From the NCBI RefSeq assembly GCF_030272615.1, contig NW_026729164.1, positions 100,972 through 164,971 of the forward strand: 64,000 nucleotides of DNA, given 5' to 3'. Every line of letters begins with the position of its first letter. Within the stretch, counting starts at the first letter, position 1. Shown here in pieces: positions 45,901 to 57,414 of this stretch. The position numbers were made by a program, and so were the translations under genes. The DNA is from Cryptomeria japonica. Its lineage: Eukaryota > Streptophyta > Pinopsida > Cupressales > Cupressaceae. Below the pieces are notes generated by a model, which was given only the letters and a program-made list of their open reading frames with translations, made no database searches and was not told the origin of the DNA.

Positions 45901-48900
45901 GTTGGAGATCCATTGGGGATAATTAATTGGGTGTATGAATCCGACATCCAATAATTTCTCAAGCTCTACTTTGACTAATAATGTGACTTGTGGATGCATC
46001 TTTCTTAATTTCCATTTCACTTGTTTTGCCCCCGGTTTAACTATCAAATGGTACATTACCAAATCCATATCCAATCCAGGCATATCAGCGTATGACCATG
46101 CAAAGCTGATTTGTTGTTTCATGAAGAAACTTATGAATTTTGACCTTTCTGACTCTGTCAAAGATTGAGCCAGGAATATGTTGTGTGGAACTTCTTCTAT
46201 ACCAATATTTGTTTTGATAGTCTCCTTTACCAACATGGATGAATTTTCCTCATATGATGCTAGGAGAATGTCGAGCCTTCTATCTTCGGGTGCCTCAAAG
46301 AGGTTTTCACCCTTAGATACGTCCTTTCTTTTTACTATTCTGGGGTCAGACAATGCCACAGTGTGGTTTTCACCATAAGACCCTTGGTTTGTTTTTATTT
46401 TTATATTTTTGCGACTAGAAGCTCCGACACCCTCACCAAAATATGCCACACTATTGAGTTCTATAGTGTATCCCGCTTTATGGTCCCCATGGGGAATATC
46501 CTCTCGTATGCCAAGATAGTCAATAAGTGCTTCATCATTTTGGAATGTGTCAAACTATGCAGGTCCTTCATGGTCCCAGTCAATAAGTTGGTGGTGAACA
46601 AGGGGAAGGCCTTTGATGTCTTCAAAGTTAGCGGGGTTAAGAGTGAAGATGAAGTTATATTCAAGTATGTCAAGGTAGTTATTGAGGTCATCATTGGCAC
46701 TCTCTTCATCAGTCTCGATCGTGAATGAATCCAAATTATCATCACAAGTAGCACATTCCAAGATAGGTGTTCTCATTCTATGTAATTTCAACCTAGGACC
46801 TAGAGGCAAAGACTGTATGGGTTCCTCTGGGGTTGTTTCTTGACCAACTTTGAATTTCCTATTAAATTCCTCTTCTTTTGTTGGTTCACCTGGTTCTCTG
46901 AATGTCTCAGCGAGCTCATAGTCATTAGAGGATTTGTCTGAACCCCATTCCCATTCATTGGAGTCTGTGGAATAGCGATTCTCTTGTTGAATTTTGGCAG
47001 CTTTGATTTGTAATGCTTCTTCTGTCCTTTGAGTGTGGACCTTGGAAGTCATGAAGCCAAGTCCTTTCAAGCGTTCCTTTTTTAATGACAATTCAGGTTG
47101 TAAAGGTTCAATGAAGCCTTCCTTTCTTAACCCAAGAGGGCTTTTGCCATCATACCCAAATTTTTGTAGAATCTTGAACCCTTTGCCATACTTCTCACAT
47201 GGTATACTGATGTGATCTTGTGTATCATTTTCAAGGTCTTTGTAAAGAATTTTGTATAAGTCTTCCTCTTCCAGTTCACCCCATCTTTGAAAGATAGTAG
47301 GGTCCCATTTGAGTATAATGATAGATACCTGCTTATTAGGATGTGGTCTTCCATATTCTTTTGGTGAATTCATGACTTGTTGTAAGTTCATGGTCTGATT
47401 CAAAGTGTATTCACCTATGCCCTTGTCCTGGAATTCGCCCTTAAGTTCACCTTGTTTTGATGTCGAAGGTTTTAATGACTTGGGATCAATGTATGCAGAA
47501 GAAGGAACAACTTCACGATTACTGTGAATGATGGTCTTAGTTTTTGATCTTAAGTTATTGCAGTATATGAACAGATTAGGATCACCATTAACTATTATTT
47601 CAACTCCATTGTGAGGAAACTTAATGCATTGGTGATATGTAGACGGGACTGCCCTCATTTCATGAATCCAAGGATGTCCTAGCAATATGCTGTATGTGAG
47701 ATCTAGGTCTAGGACTTGACAAACCACATCCTTTGTAACTAGCCCAACTCTGAGAGGCAAGGTGACTGTGCCTTTGGATGAACGCTCTTCATCATCATAT
47801 GCCTTGATGGTAATTTTGTTTGTACAATTCACAGCTTTATCAGAATATCCCAATTGTTTAATAGTGCTCAATGTACAAATGTTTAGACCTGCTCCTCCAT
47901 CTATCAGGACTCGTTTGATTCTATGTTTGTGTATGAAGGCTTCAATGTGTAATGGTGCATTATGTGGCTGACTTAAAGAGGGGTCATCAGCTTCTGTGAA
48001 TGTAAGAGAGTGTGGAATGGAAAGGTATCCCACCATGGCTTGAAACTGGTCCACGTTCAAATTAGTAGGAACGACAGTGTCTCTCAAAATTTTGTCAAGA
48101 ATAGCTTTATGTGCAGGGGATATGCGTAAGAGCTCAAGGATGGAGATAAGTACAGGTGTTTTCCCTAACTGCTCTACAAGGTCGTATTCAGGCTTGGTCG
48201 ATGAGGAAGCGATGTTTTTAGCTGGAGCACCTTACAAAGTGAATTTACCTTGATGGGTTGTAACATGACATTCAGAGGTAGGTTCCAAAGAAGATCCAAT
48301 TCCTTTTAGGACAATCTTGGGTCTCTAGGTACAATTCTCAGGGTTTTTGTCCTTGATGATAATAGTAGAGACATAATTATCCATCAAAATGTGATTGATA
48401 GTTGAATCATAGTTATAGGATGCTTTGGTATAGTTGGTTTGGTCATCTGTGGCTGAAGCTTTTCCCTTGTCATGCTTTGGGAATGGTTCCTCAAACATCT
48501 CATGTTCTTGATTGGATGAGTGTCCTTCAATCTCAATGTCACCTCTATCAATGAGATCTTGTATGATGTTCTTCAGTCAATGACAATTTCCTATTTTATG
48601 ACCCTTGCTCTTATTGAATTTACAATACTCATCATCATTCCACCAATTTGGTTTGACCTTTGGCTCATATGGCAAAAAATCTGGAATTTTGATTACTTTG
48701 TTTGCCACTAACTTTTTGAAAACAGACTCAAGTGGTTCTCCCAATGGGGTGTACTTCTTTCGTGATTTGGAAGTTGTTTGAGTATTCACTTGATTGTTTG
48801 TAGAGCTTGATCCAGAAAAAAAAAATTTTGGTCATACCATATTGGCATCCATAACACCATCATTGATTGTGTTCTTGTTTTTATTCCAAAATCTTGGCTT

Positions 48901-50475
48901 ATCTTTTCCTTTAAAGTCCTCTTTGTTTTCAATAAATATCTTAATGACTCCTTGATCAATTAGGACTTTCTCTATTGCTAAGCCTTTTTCAATGACATCC
49001 TTGAAGGTGGACAAACAACATTTTCTTAGGTCATAACCAATGTCTTTGTTAACATTCTGAGTGAACATTTCTACCATTTATTTTTGTGGAATTTCACAAG
49101 AGCATCTGCTGGCTAGATTCCTCCATCTTTGTAAAAATGATGCAAAAGACTCTCCCTCTTTTTGCTTGCTGTTGCACAAGGTAGTGATTGATATGTCTGT
49201 CTCTATGTTATATGAGAAATGTTGGATAAATTCCTCTACTAAGTCACCCCAAGACTTAATTGCAGGTGGAAGTTGGGAGAACCATTCCATAGCTTGATCA
49301 CCTAAGCTCTGTGGGAATAATCTCATCAAATATGTCTCTTCTGTCGCTACCTCAATGCAAGCTATGAAAAATTGTCTTATGTGTGCCTTAGGGTCCCCTT
49401 TTCCTCTATACTTATCAAACTTAGGTGTCACAAAGTGTGTAGGAAAAGGAGGCATTGGAATGCTCTTTTCAAATGGATAAGGACATATGTCTCTCATTGT
49501 GTATGTTGGCTTTGGTGTATTTATGTCCTCCATTTTCTTTTGTAAGTCCCTGATTTGCTATTCCAAAGTGTTGTTAGGTGGAGATCGACTTCTTGGACCA
49601 TACCCCATGCTTGAGGCACCAATTGGAGGAGGAGCATGTTGCATATATGGATGATATTGATCATACAAATGTTCATATGGAGGAGGTCTATAATGATGTT
49701 GCGTATATGGACCACTTGGTATAGAGTCATGGTGAGGAATGGAATATCTGCTTTTTCCATGTAAACCATACTCTATAGGAATGTCATCAGTTTGTTCTAG
49801 TGTGTTGCCCCCAAATTTGACGTGGGGTTTCCTTATGTCCAAATTTTGAGCATGCCTTTGAATATCCAATTGCTTTGGTGGTTCATCCTTAGCATTGATA
49901 TGTGATTGAGCATATTTTTCTATATAAGACTTCCATGATGGTCTGCGAAGGTGAGTATAATATCCTTGACCATGTGTGTATGGGACCTCTGGTTTTTGAA
50001 ACAAAGATGATGGTGATTCAGGCACCATATGTGGTCCTCTATTGCCTCCACTATTAGGCCTCCTTTGATCCATGTTGGAGTGAGATTGTTGCAAAGGTCT
50101 ATGTTCCATTATTTGAGACATGTCAAAATCATGAGGGATCTTGGCTCCACTTTGTGCCATCACTTGTAGGAAGTATTGTCTATCTCTCCTCATTATTTCC
50201 TCAACCAATCGATTGAAATGGGGATTCATAATGGTGTCTTCCACTTCTGTTGAATGTACTGAAATGTTGTCTATATTGTCATTATGTGTATCATTGTTGT
50301 TTGTAGTGTCCATGTGCTCAACATTTGGAATGTTTCTATAGGCATCCATGTCAGGTAATGTAGTATGATCAGAATTGAAAAAGATATCATTGTCATACTC
50401 ATAGGAGCTCATGTTTGTGGACTCTTGAGCCTCTTTGGTTTCTCTCCTAGATTTTTGGGAATGGGTTTCAACCAT
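42951..50475 (-). pseudogene. Tat Gypsy gag-pol polyprotein with multiple stops
   Basis: Gag starts MVETHSQKSRRETKEA at 50475, with the gag domain at 49078-49533 (PKFDKYRGKGDPKAHIRQF; LGDQAMEWFSQLP) and a Cys/His motif CKFNKSKGHKIGNCH near 48600. Protease LIDGGAGLNIC is near 47904 and LGHPWIHEM near 47660. A G-patch-like segment lies at 47065-47195. RT (45343-46449) has SFAWSYADMPGL, TDFRDINKACPKYDFPLPNI and YVDD (45553-45564). RNase H is at 45028-45249 (KFKWDDNCQRAFQILK). The second, archaeal-type RNase H is at 44544-44774 (WQLYFDGSYTQHVVGVGIL; CTNNIVEYEAL). Integrase spans 43815-44054 (HHCC) to 43197-43800 (TDNGRPF; PQGNGQVEASN), and the C-terminal GPYII module is at 42954-43196. Gag to RNase H share one frame; a shift near 44800-45000 moves the rest. 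In-frame stops at 49558, 49078, 48832, 48577 and 46555 fit C-to-T changes. Confidence 0.9.
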
Positions 50476-50478
50476 GAA

Positions 50479-50990
50479 CTAGGTATTGACCAATACGTGT
50501 GAGACTAGATGAAAATGGAAAGAGTATGGAAGACCAAGAGTTGGATGGAATGTAAATGAATCTAATGTTTTACTTGCAATGACCAAAGTGTAAGACCAAG
50601 TATGTATGTAGTAGAGTAGGCGTGCCTTCCAAAGAGAGGATAGTTTCTCTTGATAAGGTAAGTTGACCTTGACTATAAGTAAGACAAAATGAGACCCAAA
50701 GGTGATAGACCTTGATGAGGGACCACTTAGCAAAATGTTGTTGTATGTAGTGTGTTGACAGAGTATGATGAGGACAAGCAAGTGACCTTTTGACTCAAGT
50801 TTATACAAATGTGAATGTAATGTAAGGTGTAAAGAAATGATGGACTTTGTGAGACCCAAAAATAGGTTGAATGCTAGATGAAACCTTGGAGAAATAACCT
50901 AGGAAGATCAAGAATTCCAAAACTGACTGTGTTTGTTTGCTAGACTATAAAAGTTTTTCAATTCTGAACACGGACGTGCCTGTATACTGC
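50479..50990 (-). other. Leader of the Tat element
   Basis: Non-coding sequence upstream of gag. An open frame of 126 codons (50479-50859) lacks any motif. The far end (near 50960-50990) repeats the GTCTGTGCAG/GGCACGTCC words of the PMD intron array. No PBS is visible. Confidence 0.45.
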
Positions 50991-51261
50991 ACAGACCCCA
51001 TCCCAAGATGCACCTTCCTAATTGCCTACTTTTTTCCCCTATTTTAGGAGGACAAGGGTTCTTTGGCAACCCTATCTTAACTAGGGGTCCCTTGGTACCA
51101 TGACCCCCCTTAAACATGCCCTATTTCAAATAGTTTAGATCACTTTCCCTTCTTGATGAGTTTTGATCCCTATGCCTTAATTTGATCATTGGAGCTTAGC
51201 CTAATTGGTAAATTACCTAGGGAAAACTATATAAAGGCATCCTAGCAATTTTATTAGGTGT
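50991..51261 (+). repeat. Family A LTR fragment
   Basis: Matches 54735-54975: TTAAACATGCCCTATTTCAA, then GATGAGTTTTG.TCCC, GGTAAATTACCTAGGG and TATATAAAGGCATCCTA. Both ends are truncated. It separates the Tat leader from the second composite-repeat copy. Confidence 0.7.
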
Positions 51262-52006
51262 GTAAAACATACAAAATATGCAACACATTCCTAACCATCT
51301 CCTATTTGTTGCATGTGTCATTCATGAACAAGAAGTAAACAAACTATATTTAATACCTAGGTGCAAAATGTATATAGTCTATATTGAGACCATTTTTACT
51401 TCTCCATGTGAAGTAATAGGTCAATTAGTAATTAAGAATATAGTCATTGAATTGTTTAGCTTCTCAATCAAAACTTTTGTGTCCTCCATATTTTTTCGAA
51501 TAAATGTCACTACACAAATGAACTTTGTCTCTATGAAATGTAGAGTTTTTGACCAAATTGATTACACCCACTCTTACAATTAGTTATTTCTATAGTATAT
51601 ATCAATCCAAGCTCTAGCTAGTATATCTAAATCCACACCACCTCTATCTAACCATGGGTATCTTTAATGTACTAAATTTTGGTAGGTGAAAGAAAATGAA
51701 TAGTTTTTCTTTTTTTCATCCAACTAACAAAATTACCAAATAGGTTAAACACATAGCTATTATTGGATCTCTTACTATGAATTTCACAATTCTAATCCAT
51801 ATCCATAAAATTATGTGTGTTCAATAGCTCATTCAAATTAAGTTATCCACAATAACAACTACTCTAAAGCTCTATTAAGCTACAAAACAAATAATATTAT
51901 TGTGGCTTAATTTTTTTCCCCCAAATTAGGCGTATACCTACTTGAAATTCCCACTATCTAGTGTTATAAAAATTATAACATACATAAGAATTCTAAAAAC
52001 ACTAGC
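51262..52006 (-). pseudogene. Composite Copia-derived repeat, copy 2, left part
   Basis: Collinear with 22196-22969 (CAACACATTCCTAACCATCT; TGTTCAATAGCTCATTCAAA in both). It is interrupted at 52007 by a solo LTR. It carries no intact coding segment. Confidence 0.65.
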
Positions 52007-53613
52007 TGTATGCTAGAAAATGTGGTCTTCTGCCTGCAAGAAGGAAAACACTTCAAACACACCATTGAAGCATTGCGTTAGATTGTTAGACATCAAAATA
52101 CAAGAAATGAGTTAAAACTTTCTAAAATTGCCTCATTGTCCTCTATCCCTAAGTATCTTTGGATTCAAGTTGGCCCTCACTTGGGAGAGTAGCTTGATCC
52201 TCTAGATGTCAACCTAAGGAATGAGTTATGAAGATGCAACTAGAATCTAAATGGATGCAACTAATATTCTATAAAAATTCTAAGATGAAGAGATGAAGAG
52301 ATGAAGATGAAGGATGCAAGCTAGATGATTAGGATGCAAAGATGAGTTCCAAATTGAAAGCTAAGGATGCTATGTGATTTAATTAAGCTAATATGAGGAT
52401 GCAAGACTTGTAAAAGAAATGAATTAAGCTAAAAGATGAACTAAAATGAGTCTAAATGATATGAGATGGATGCTTGATGCTAATGCTTGGATGATTGAAG
52501 AAGAATTTGATGCTTGGTGATGACAAAGAGAGCTCCTTAACCTGCAATGTGACTATAATTTTGATGCACAAAAGACTTGATCAATTGGGAGAGAAATGGG
52601 CTCTATTTATAGGGAAATTGGAGAAATAGATGGTTGAGATTGAATAATTTCAACAAGGGCTAGGATTGAAAGCTATCAATCCATGGGAGGAATTCAATCC
52701 AATGCCAAGTTGAAAAATGTCACCTTGAGATGGCTTGAGGGGATGCTAAACAAGCATTAGATGCTAAATAAAAATCTAGGGGTAAACTCAAGGAGTGACA
52801 TCATTGGATAATGTCATTAACCAAGGAGGCATGTTATTAACCAAGAGGTAAAATCTTGTGCAACATCGAAAATCGTCAAAGGGACAACCATGATGTCTAA
52901 GGGGTGTGGACTTGCAAGAGACATTAAATGCCTTGGGAAGGTTTTTGTAAGGTTACTTACCAAAGAGGGAAACCTCTAGTGGTTTTGTCATAGCCTTACA
53001 AACTTGGAATACTCAACAAGTTAACTTTTTGAAAAAGGTAGAGTCTTCCACACACTTGGAAGACTTTCACCAATTTTAGGGAAACGACTTCCCTAAACTT
53101 AGGGATGTGACAAGATTAAGGGATAAAACATGATTAGGGAGCGATTAGAAGACTTCTAGAAGGTGATTTAGAAGAATAATGGAAAATGTAGGATTTTGCA
53201 AGTGGGTGAGGAAAAATAGGAATTTTTGGTAAATAAAATGATTTATTTTAGCCAAAAGGGATGCAACTTGCATTTGTAGTATTTTGCAAGTGGGGTTACT
53301 ATTCACAAATATATATGGATTTATTTATTTGTAAATGGGATTTTTAATAAAATGTGAATTTAATAAAAAAGGGGGAAAGGGATTTTAAATAAATAAATAG
53401 AATTTATTCAATTAAATGGCTAAGGGTACTTAATCGAACCTTAGTTCAATTAATAGGCTAGGCTAGAAGAATAGGGTTGAATCAAATGTTTAATTTGATT
53501 AATGGGATAATTAGAGGAATAGGGATATTAATTAAACCTTAATTTAATTAATTAGAGGAATTAGAAATGAATAAAATTTACTTAATTGATTGTGCAACTT
53601 TTAGGTGTCTACA
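52007..53613 (-). repeat. Solo LTR
   Basis: 1,607 bp with minus-strand ends TGTAGACACCTAAAAG and ATACA, flanked by CTAGC (52002-52006) and CTAAC (53614-53618), one mismatch. The paralogue at 22960-22975 has one CTAGC and no insertion, which fixes both borders. A TATA box, CTATAAATAG (minus sense), lies near 52602. The start TGTAGACACC relates it to the Tat LTRs at 11819 and 37911, but the body differs. No internal region is present, as expected after LTR-LTR recombination. Confidence 0.85.
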
Positions 53614-53618
53614 CTAAC

Positions 53619-54569
53619 ATATGAAACATGAATTTTATCCTAGGATATTTTTTGATAAATGAATTTTTTTCATGGATGCGAATAGGGACACTCCCCAAAT
53701 TACGATCTTGCATCCTTAAATAATGCTACATAGAGTTAACATACTTCTTTTGGTTCAACCAAAGTTTTATATTAATCTCCATATCCAAGATAAAATTAAT
53801 AAATATTGAATCTTTTATTTTAAAGTATGACAAAGTTTGATATTAAATCACCCTAATCTTACTTATTAACAAAATGGCACCAATATAGAAAAAAAGTGAT
53901 AAAATTACTATTTTCTTTTATAAAGTTGACATAGTAATCAATTATTCCCTAACAAAAACTAACTTCAACTTAAGTACTAAAGATTTTTTATTTCATCTTT
54001 TGGATGACCACTACAAGCCATATAGAGAATTATTTAGCCTATGAATAGCTTATTCCCTTTTTTTTACTATAGAACATTAACTTTTTAAAGTAGGTTTGTT
54101 CCTTATGGTTAAGTGGTGATTACATAACCATCACCATTTTATTATTTTTTATATTTTCATGCAACGTAGCACATCTATTTAATGAAAACACCATCACCAA
54201 CCTCCCTCTATCTATCAATACATGTTGGTGATGAAAATATAACATAAGGTATTTTCCATAGAAAATCTACTTTATAGCTCATCCAAAGCCTCATACTTCC
54301 ACTTATGTGGTATTCATGAATCTTATTTATTTTTCCACATCTCTTTTGATAATTAGAGTAGTCATATGTTGTAGGTGTGATTATATAAAGGGATAGAACC
54401 AATGAAAACTTATGGTTAAATTATGCAAAGTGTCTTTAAACTATTTTGTGGAGTTAGAGAAAGAAAAAAGTAAAAAGTTAAGACAACCCTACTACTTGGC
54501 ACAACCATCTATTTGGAACAATGTAATAGGTCTACAAAGGATTTAAAGGATATGAGGAATTTTTCATAT
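53619..54569. pseudogene. Composite Copia-derived repeat, copy 2, right part
   Basis: Resumes the match to 22970-24230. The minus strand near 53700-53780 keeps LNQKKYVNSM from Copia RT. The plus strand near 54530-54569 keeps KDLKDMRNFSY, the start of the segment continuing as AGVVGSLKY at 24232. The family A LTR at 54570 cuts it exactly there, after CATAT. Confidence 0.65.
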
Positions 54570-55815
54570 TGTAACATCGTAAATTGTAACCTTACACAAT
54601 TTACACCACCTTTTGTGCCCCTACTTTAGTGTGTCTCATCCTAGGTCTTCCATAGGTCCATTTTGACCCTTTTACTCCAAATTTGACGTCACCTAGCTGC
54701 ATGGATGAGTGGAACTCATCCTAGGCCTATGCCTTCTTGATTTATTGCTCATTTACCCTATTTGGGAGGAAAAGGGAACTTGGATTAACCCTATCCAGAT
54801 CAGGATGCCCTAAACACCATGGTTCTCTTTAAACATGCCCTATTTCAAATAGGTAAGGGCACTTTCCCTCTCTGATGAGTTTTTGTTCCCATGCCTCAAT
54901 TTAACTGTTGAATGTTAACCTAATTAGTAATTTACCTAGGTAACCCTATATAAAGGCATCCTATCAATTATTTTTAACCTAGATATCAACAACCTATCCA
55001 TAATATTCGTGCATTGAAGTATTCACCATCAAGCATTTTTAGAGATTCAAGGTTACATTTCATCCTTCAAGCATTATGAAGAAATATTACATCAATCTTC
55101 ATGCAAGCATGTGTGTGTGATTAGGTTTCATGTTCATGTGTTTGTCATGCCATTGCATTCACAATATGTGATTACATTCAAAGAGCATTGTATCATCATA
55201 CCTTCTATCAACCATTGCAGATTTGAGGTATATTTCCTTAGCATTTTCTTCAGTATTTACATTTTTCATTAAAGGTTAATTCCTATTTTGGGGTTTGACC
55301 TTAGGAAAACCCTTATCCACAACATTCTTCCTCTCTTTCTGTGTGTAGGAAACAAGTGCAAGAGATGTACTCAAGAATTATGACAGAGTCGACAGTGATG
55401 AACATGTTCAACTTTTGACAAAAGAAAATTTAGAGGACAAGGGCTGATTTGTACTACCTAGTCCCAAAAAATTAGGCTGAACTTCTAGGAACAGGTTTCA
55501 AATCTCTTCTTTTACCCAGATCCAAGTCCATGCCTCTATGGGACATCTATAACACTGTGTATTTATTAAATAACTTTAATGATCCCTTATTTTTCCCTAA
55601 TTTACAATTATCAATCCACTTCAACCCTGGAAAGAGGAAAACCCTAAACCCTAACCCCTAGGTGAATCTAATTAAACTTTCATCCCTTTCCTTATTTGGA
55701 TTGTATCTAGGTCTCTTAGGTTCACCCCTCTTTCCATATGTTTTGGTTAATTTGGGATTTTCTTGTGTTTTTATTATCTTAATTGAAACCCTAATTCTCA
55801 AATTACAACATTACA
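54570..55815 (+). repeat. Family A LTR, copy 2 (5' LTR)
   Basis: 1,246 bp from TGTAACATCGTAAATTGT to ACAACATTACA. The left border is fixed by the uninterrupted paralogue near 24230. A TATA-like TATATAAAGGCATCC lies near 54949. It is followed by a candidate PBS and not by the host sequence, so it is a 5' LTR, not a solo LTR. Confidence 0.8.
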
Positions 55816-55818
55816 TTT

Positions 55819-55830
55819 TGGTGAACCTGA
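55819..55830 (+). promoter_or_regulatory. Candidate primer-binding site
   Basis: TGGTGAACCTGA, four bases after the LTR's terminal CA. A TGG start at this place is expected for a PBS; the tRNA is not identified. Confidence 0.5.
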
Positions 55831-56165
55831 TATCTTTCATTCTAAATTTTCTATTTGTGTTCCCATATCTGATTTGTATGCATTTTAATTTTCAATTTAC
55901 ACTCATAGATCATATTTCCAAGCAAAAACATAAATTTAGCAGATAATTTCATAAAAAAATCCTACTTTATATTTATAAAATTGACTTGTGTGTTGGAAAA
56001 ATAGGTGTTGTACACATTGCATAATAATGTTTGTAATTGTAATATTTATTTATTATGTGAGTTTTCCATGGATGTTTAATGTAATATTTCTTTGTTGTTG
56101 CACATAGACATGTAACATGTAGAGATTCCTTGGGAATATTCTTGAGACCACTTGATGAGTAGTAT
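55831..56165 (+). other. Start of the family A element's internal region
   Basis: AT-rich and non-coding. TTTGTGTTCCCATATCTGAT (near 55850) recurs as TTGTGTTTTCATATCTGATT at about 56735, after the next candidate LTR. Confidence 0.4.
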
Positions 56166-56710
56166 TGTAACATTGGGATATTATATTGTATTTATTTACT
56201 ATTGGGGAAATTAATTTTACAAATTACCCATTATTAGATGTGGGGTCAGGCATGTAGCTAGCCCATGGTATATGCACATGGTATTGCAACACATGGTTTT
56301 GATGTAATACCACTTGGTGGTTTTGTGGGAGCTTGTGTTTATAAAAGCAACCAAAAGGGTAGTTGTTTGGGTCAGAGCCAAGTTAGCCATGTTAGCATTT
56401 GTGAAGGTTGGAAGCATGGCATGGGATGTGTGGTTACATGCTTGTTCACATGGAGTGCTTGTTGATGGTTGGGTTTCAAAGGCTTTCATAGTTGTATTGT
56501 AATGTTGCATTGATGAATAATACATGGTGATGGATGATTTTGGAGGATGGCTTTTCCCCTCATATGAGGGTTTCCTAGGGTATATCTTGTGCCATATTTT
56601 CGTGGGTATTTTTTTTATTATTTGCATGTGGATTCTATGTGTTGATTTGATTAAAATATAAATTGGGTTATGTGGAAATTGTTATAAAGTTGGTTGTAAG
56701 TTTCCTTACA
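56166..56710 (+). repeat. Candidate LTR of a related family
   Basis: 545 bp starting TGTAACATTGGGATATTA and ending GTTTCCTTACA. A TATA-like GTTTATAAAAGC lies near 56336. What follows (TTGTGGGTGGCATAATTTTT, then TTGTGTTTTCATATCTG) resembles what follows the family A LTR. The borders come from the TGTAAC and TTACA termini only. Confidence 0.4.
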
Positions 56711-57414
56711 TTGTGGGTGGCATAATTTTTCACTTGTGTTTTCATATCTGATTTTATGTATTCATAATGGTATTAATAAATTTGATTTGTTTTCCATTTC
56801 ACATATGATCACATTTATTTTTACTTACTTTAGCAAAATCATGTGTTGGATAATGGTTTCTTTCACTTTACATTACTTCTTTTCATTCATAGTACTTTTG
56901 CATATTGCACGTTTAGAAATTCAAACATATTTCTTACTAGCCAATCATATCTCAAAGCTTGTGTCCATGTTGCATGTTGTTTTATGGTTATATTTTTAAG
57001 AAAGTACATTATGTAGGTGTAGATCACATAAAATATTTTGTAGAAATAAAAATCCAAGAGATGAATTGAAAAAGATAACACTTGTATCTCTCTTGGGGCA
57101 TCTTGTGTGAATGAAGAATGACTCAATACTCATATCAATGATCTCTCTAATACAGAGAAAGCATTGAAGAGAAACATGATACCATCTTTTTTTCATAAAC
57201 ATACCCTAGTGCAAGGGGGGCAAGATCAAAATGTTGATGTATCAATCTCTTTGGATCTTCCTTATTCTCCTAGAGCTTATCTTAACCATCAACATATTTG
57301 TAGATGTAAAGTGGAAAATTGGAGAACCTTAGCCAATCTACCACTTAGAACAAGAGGGAATTCACTAGGTTCCAAATTTTCACTCGGGAGGGACTTTACA
57401 TTCAAAAGAGGGGG
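56711..57414 (+). other. Internal remnant ending in a PPT-like run
   Basis: Mostly AT-rich. From 57160 to 57414 the plus strand is denser (TTACCACTTAGAACAAGAGG-like end-of-pol wording) and finishes GGGAGGGACTTTACATTC then AAAAGAGGGGGA (57402-57413). That is a good PPT in plus orientation, though no matching plus-strand LTR follows. I find no catalytic motif. Confidence 0.35.

Larger units (their letters stand above)
37193..50990 (-). mobile_element. Tat-lineage Ty3/Gypsy element with antisense PMD gene, 5' LTR missing
   Basis: Minus-strand order, from high to low coordinate: leader (50479-50990), gag, protease, G-patch-like segment, RT, RNase H, second RNase H, integrase, conserved hairpin block, 3' region with a plus-strand PMD gene, PPT hairpin, 3' LTR. 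Dual RNase H and an extra antisense ORF before the 3' LTR are known traits of the Tat lineage (Grande carries such an antisense ORF). The 5' LTR and PBS are not found; the leader runs into a family A LTR fragment near 50990, so the 5' end was lost. All coding parts carry stops. Confidence 0.85.
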
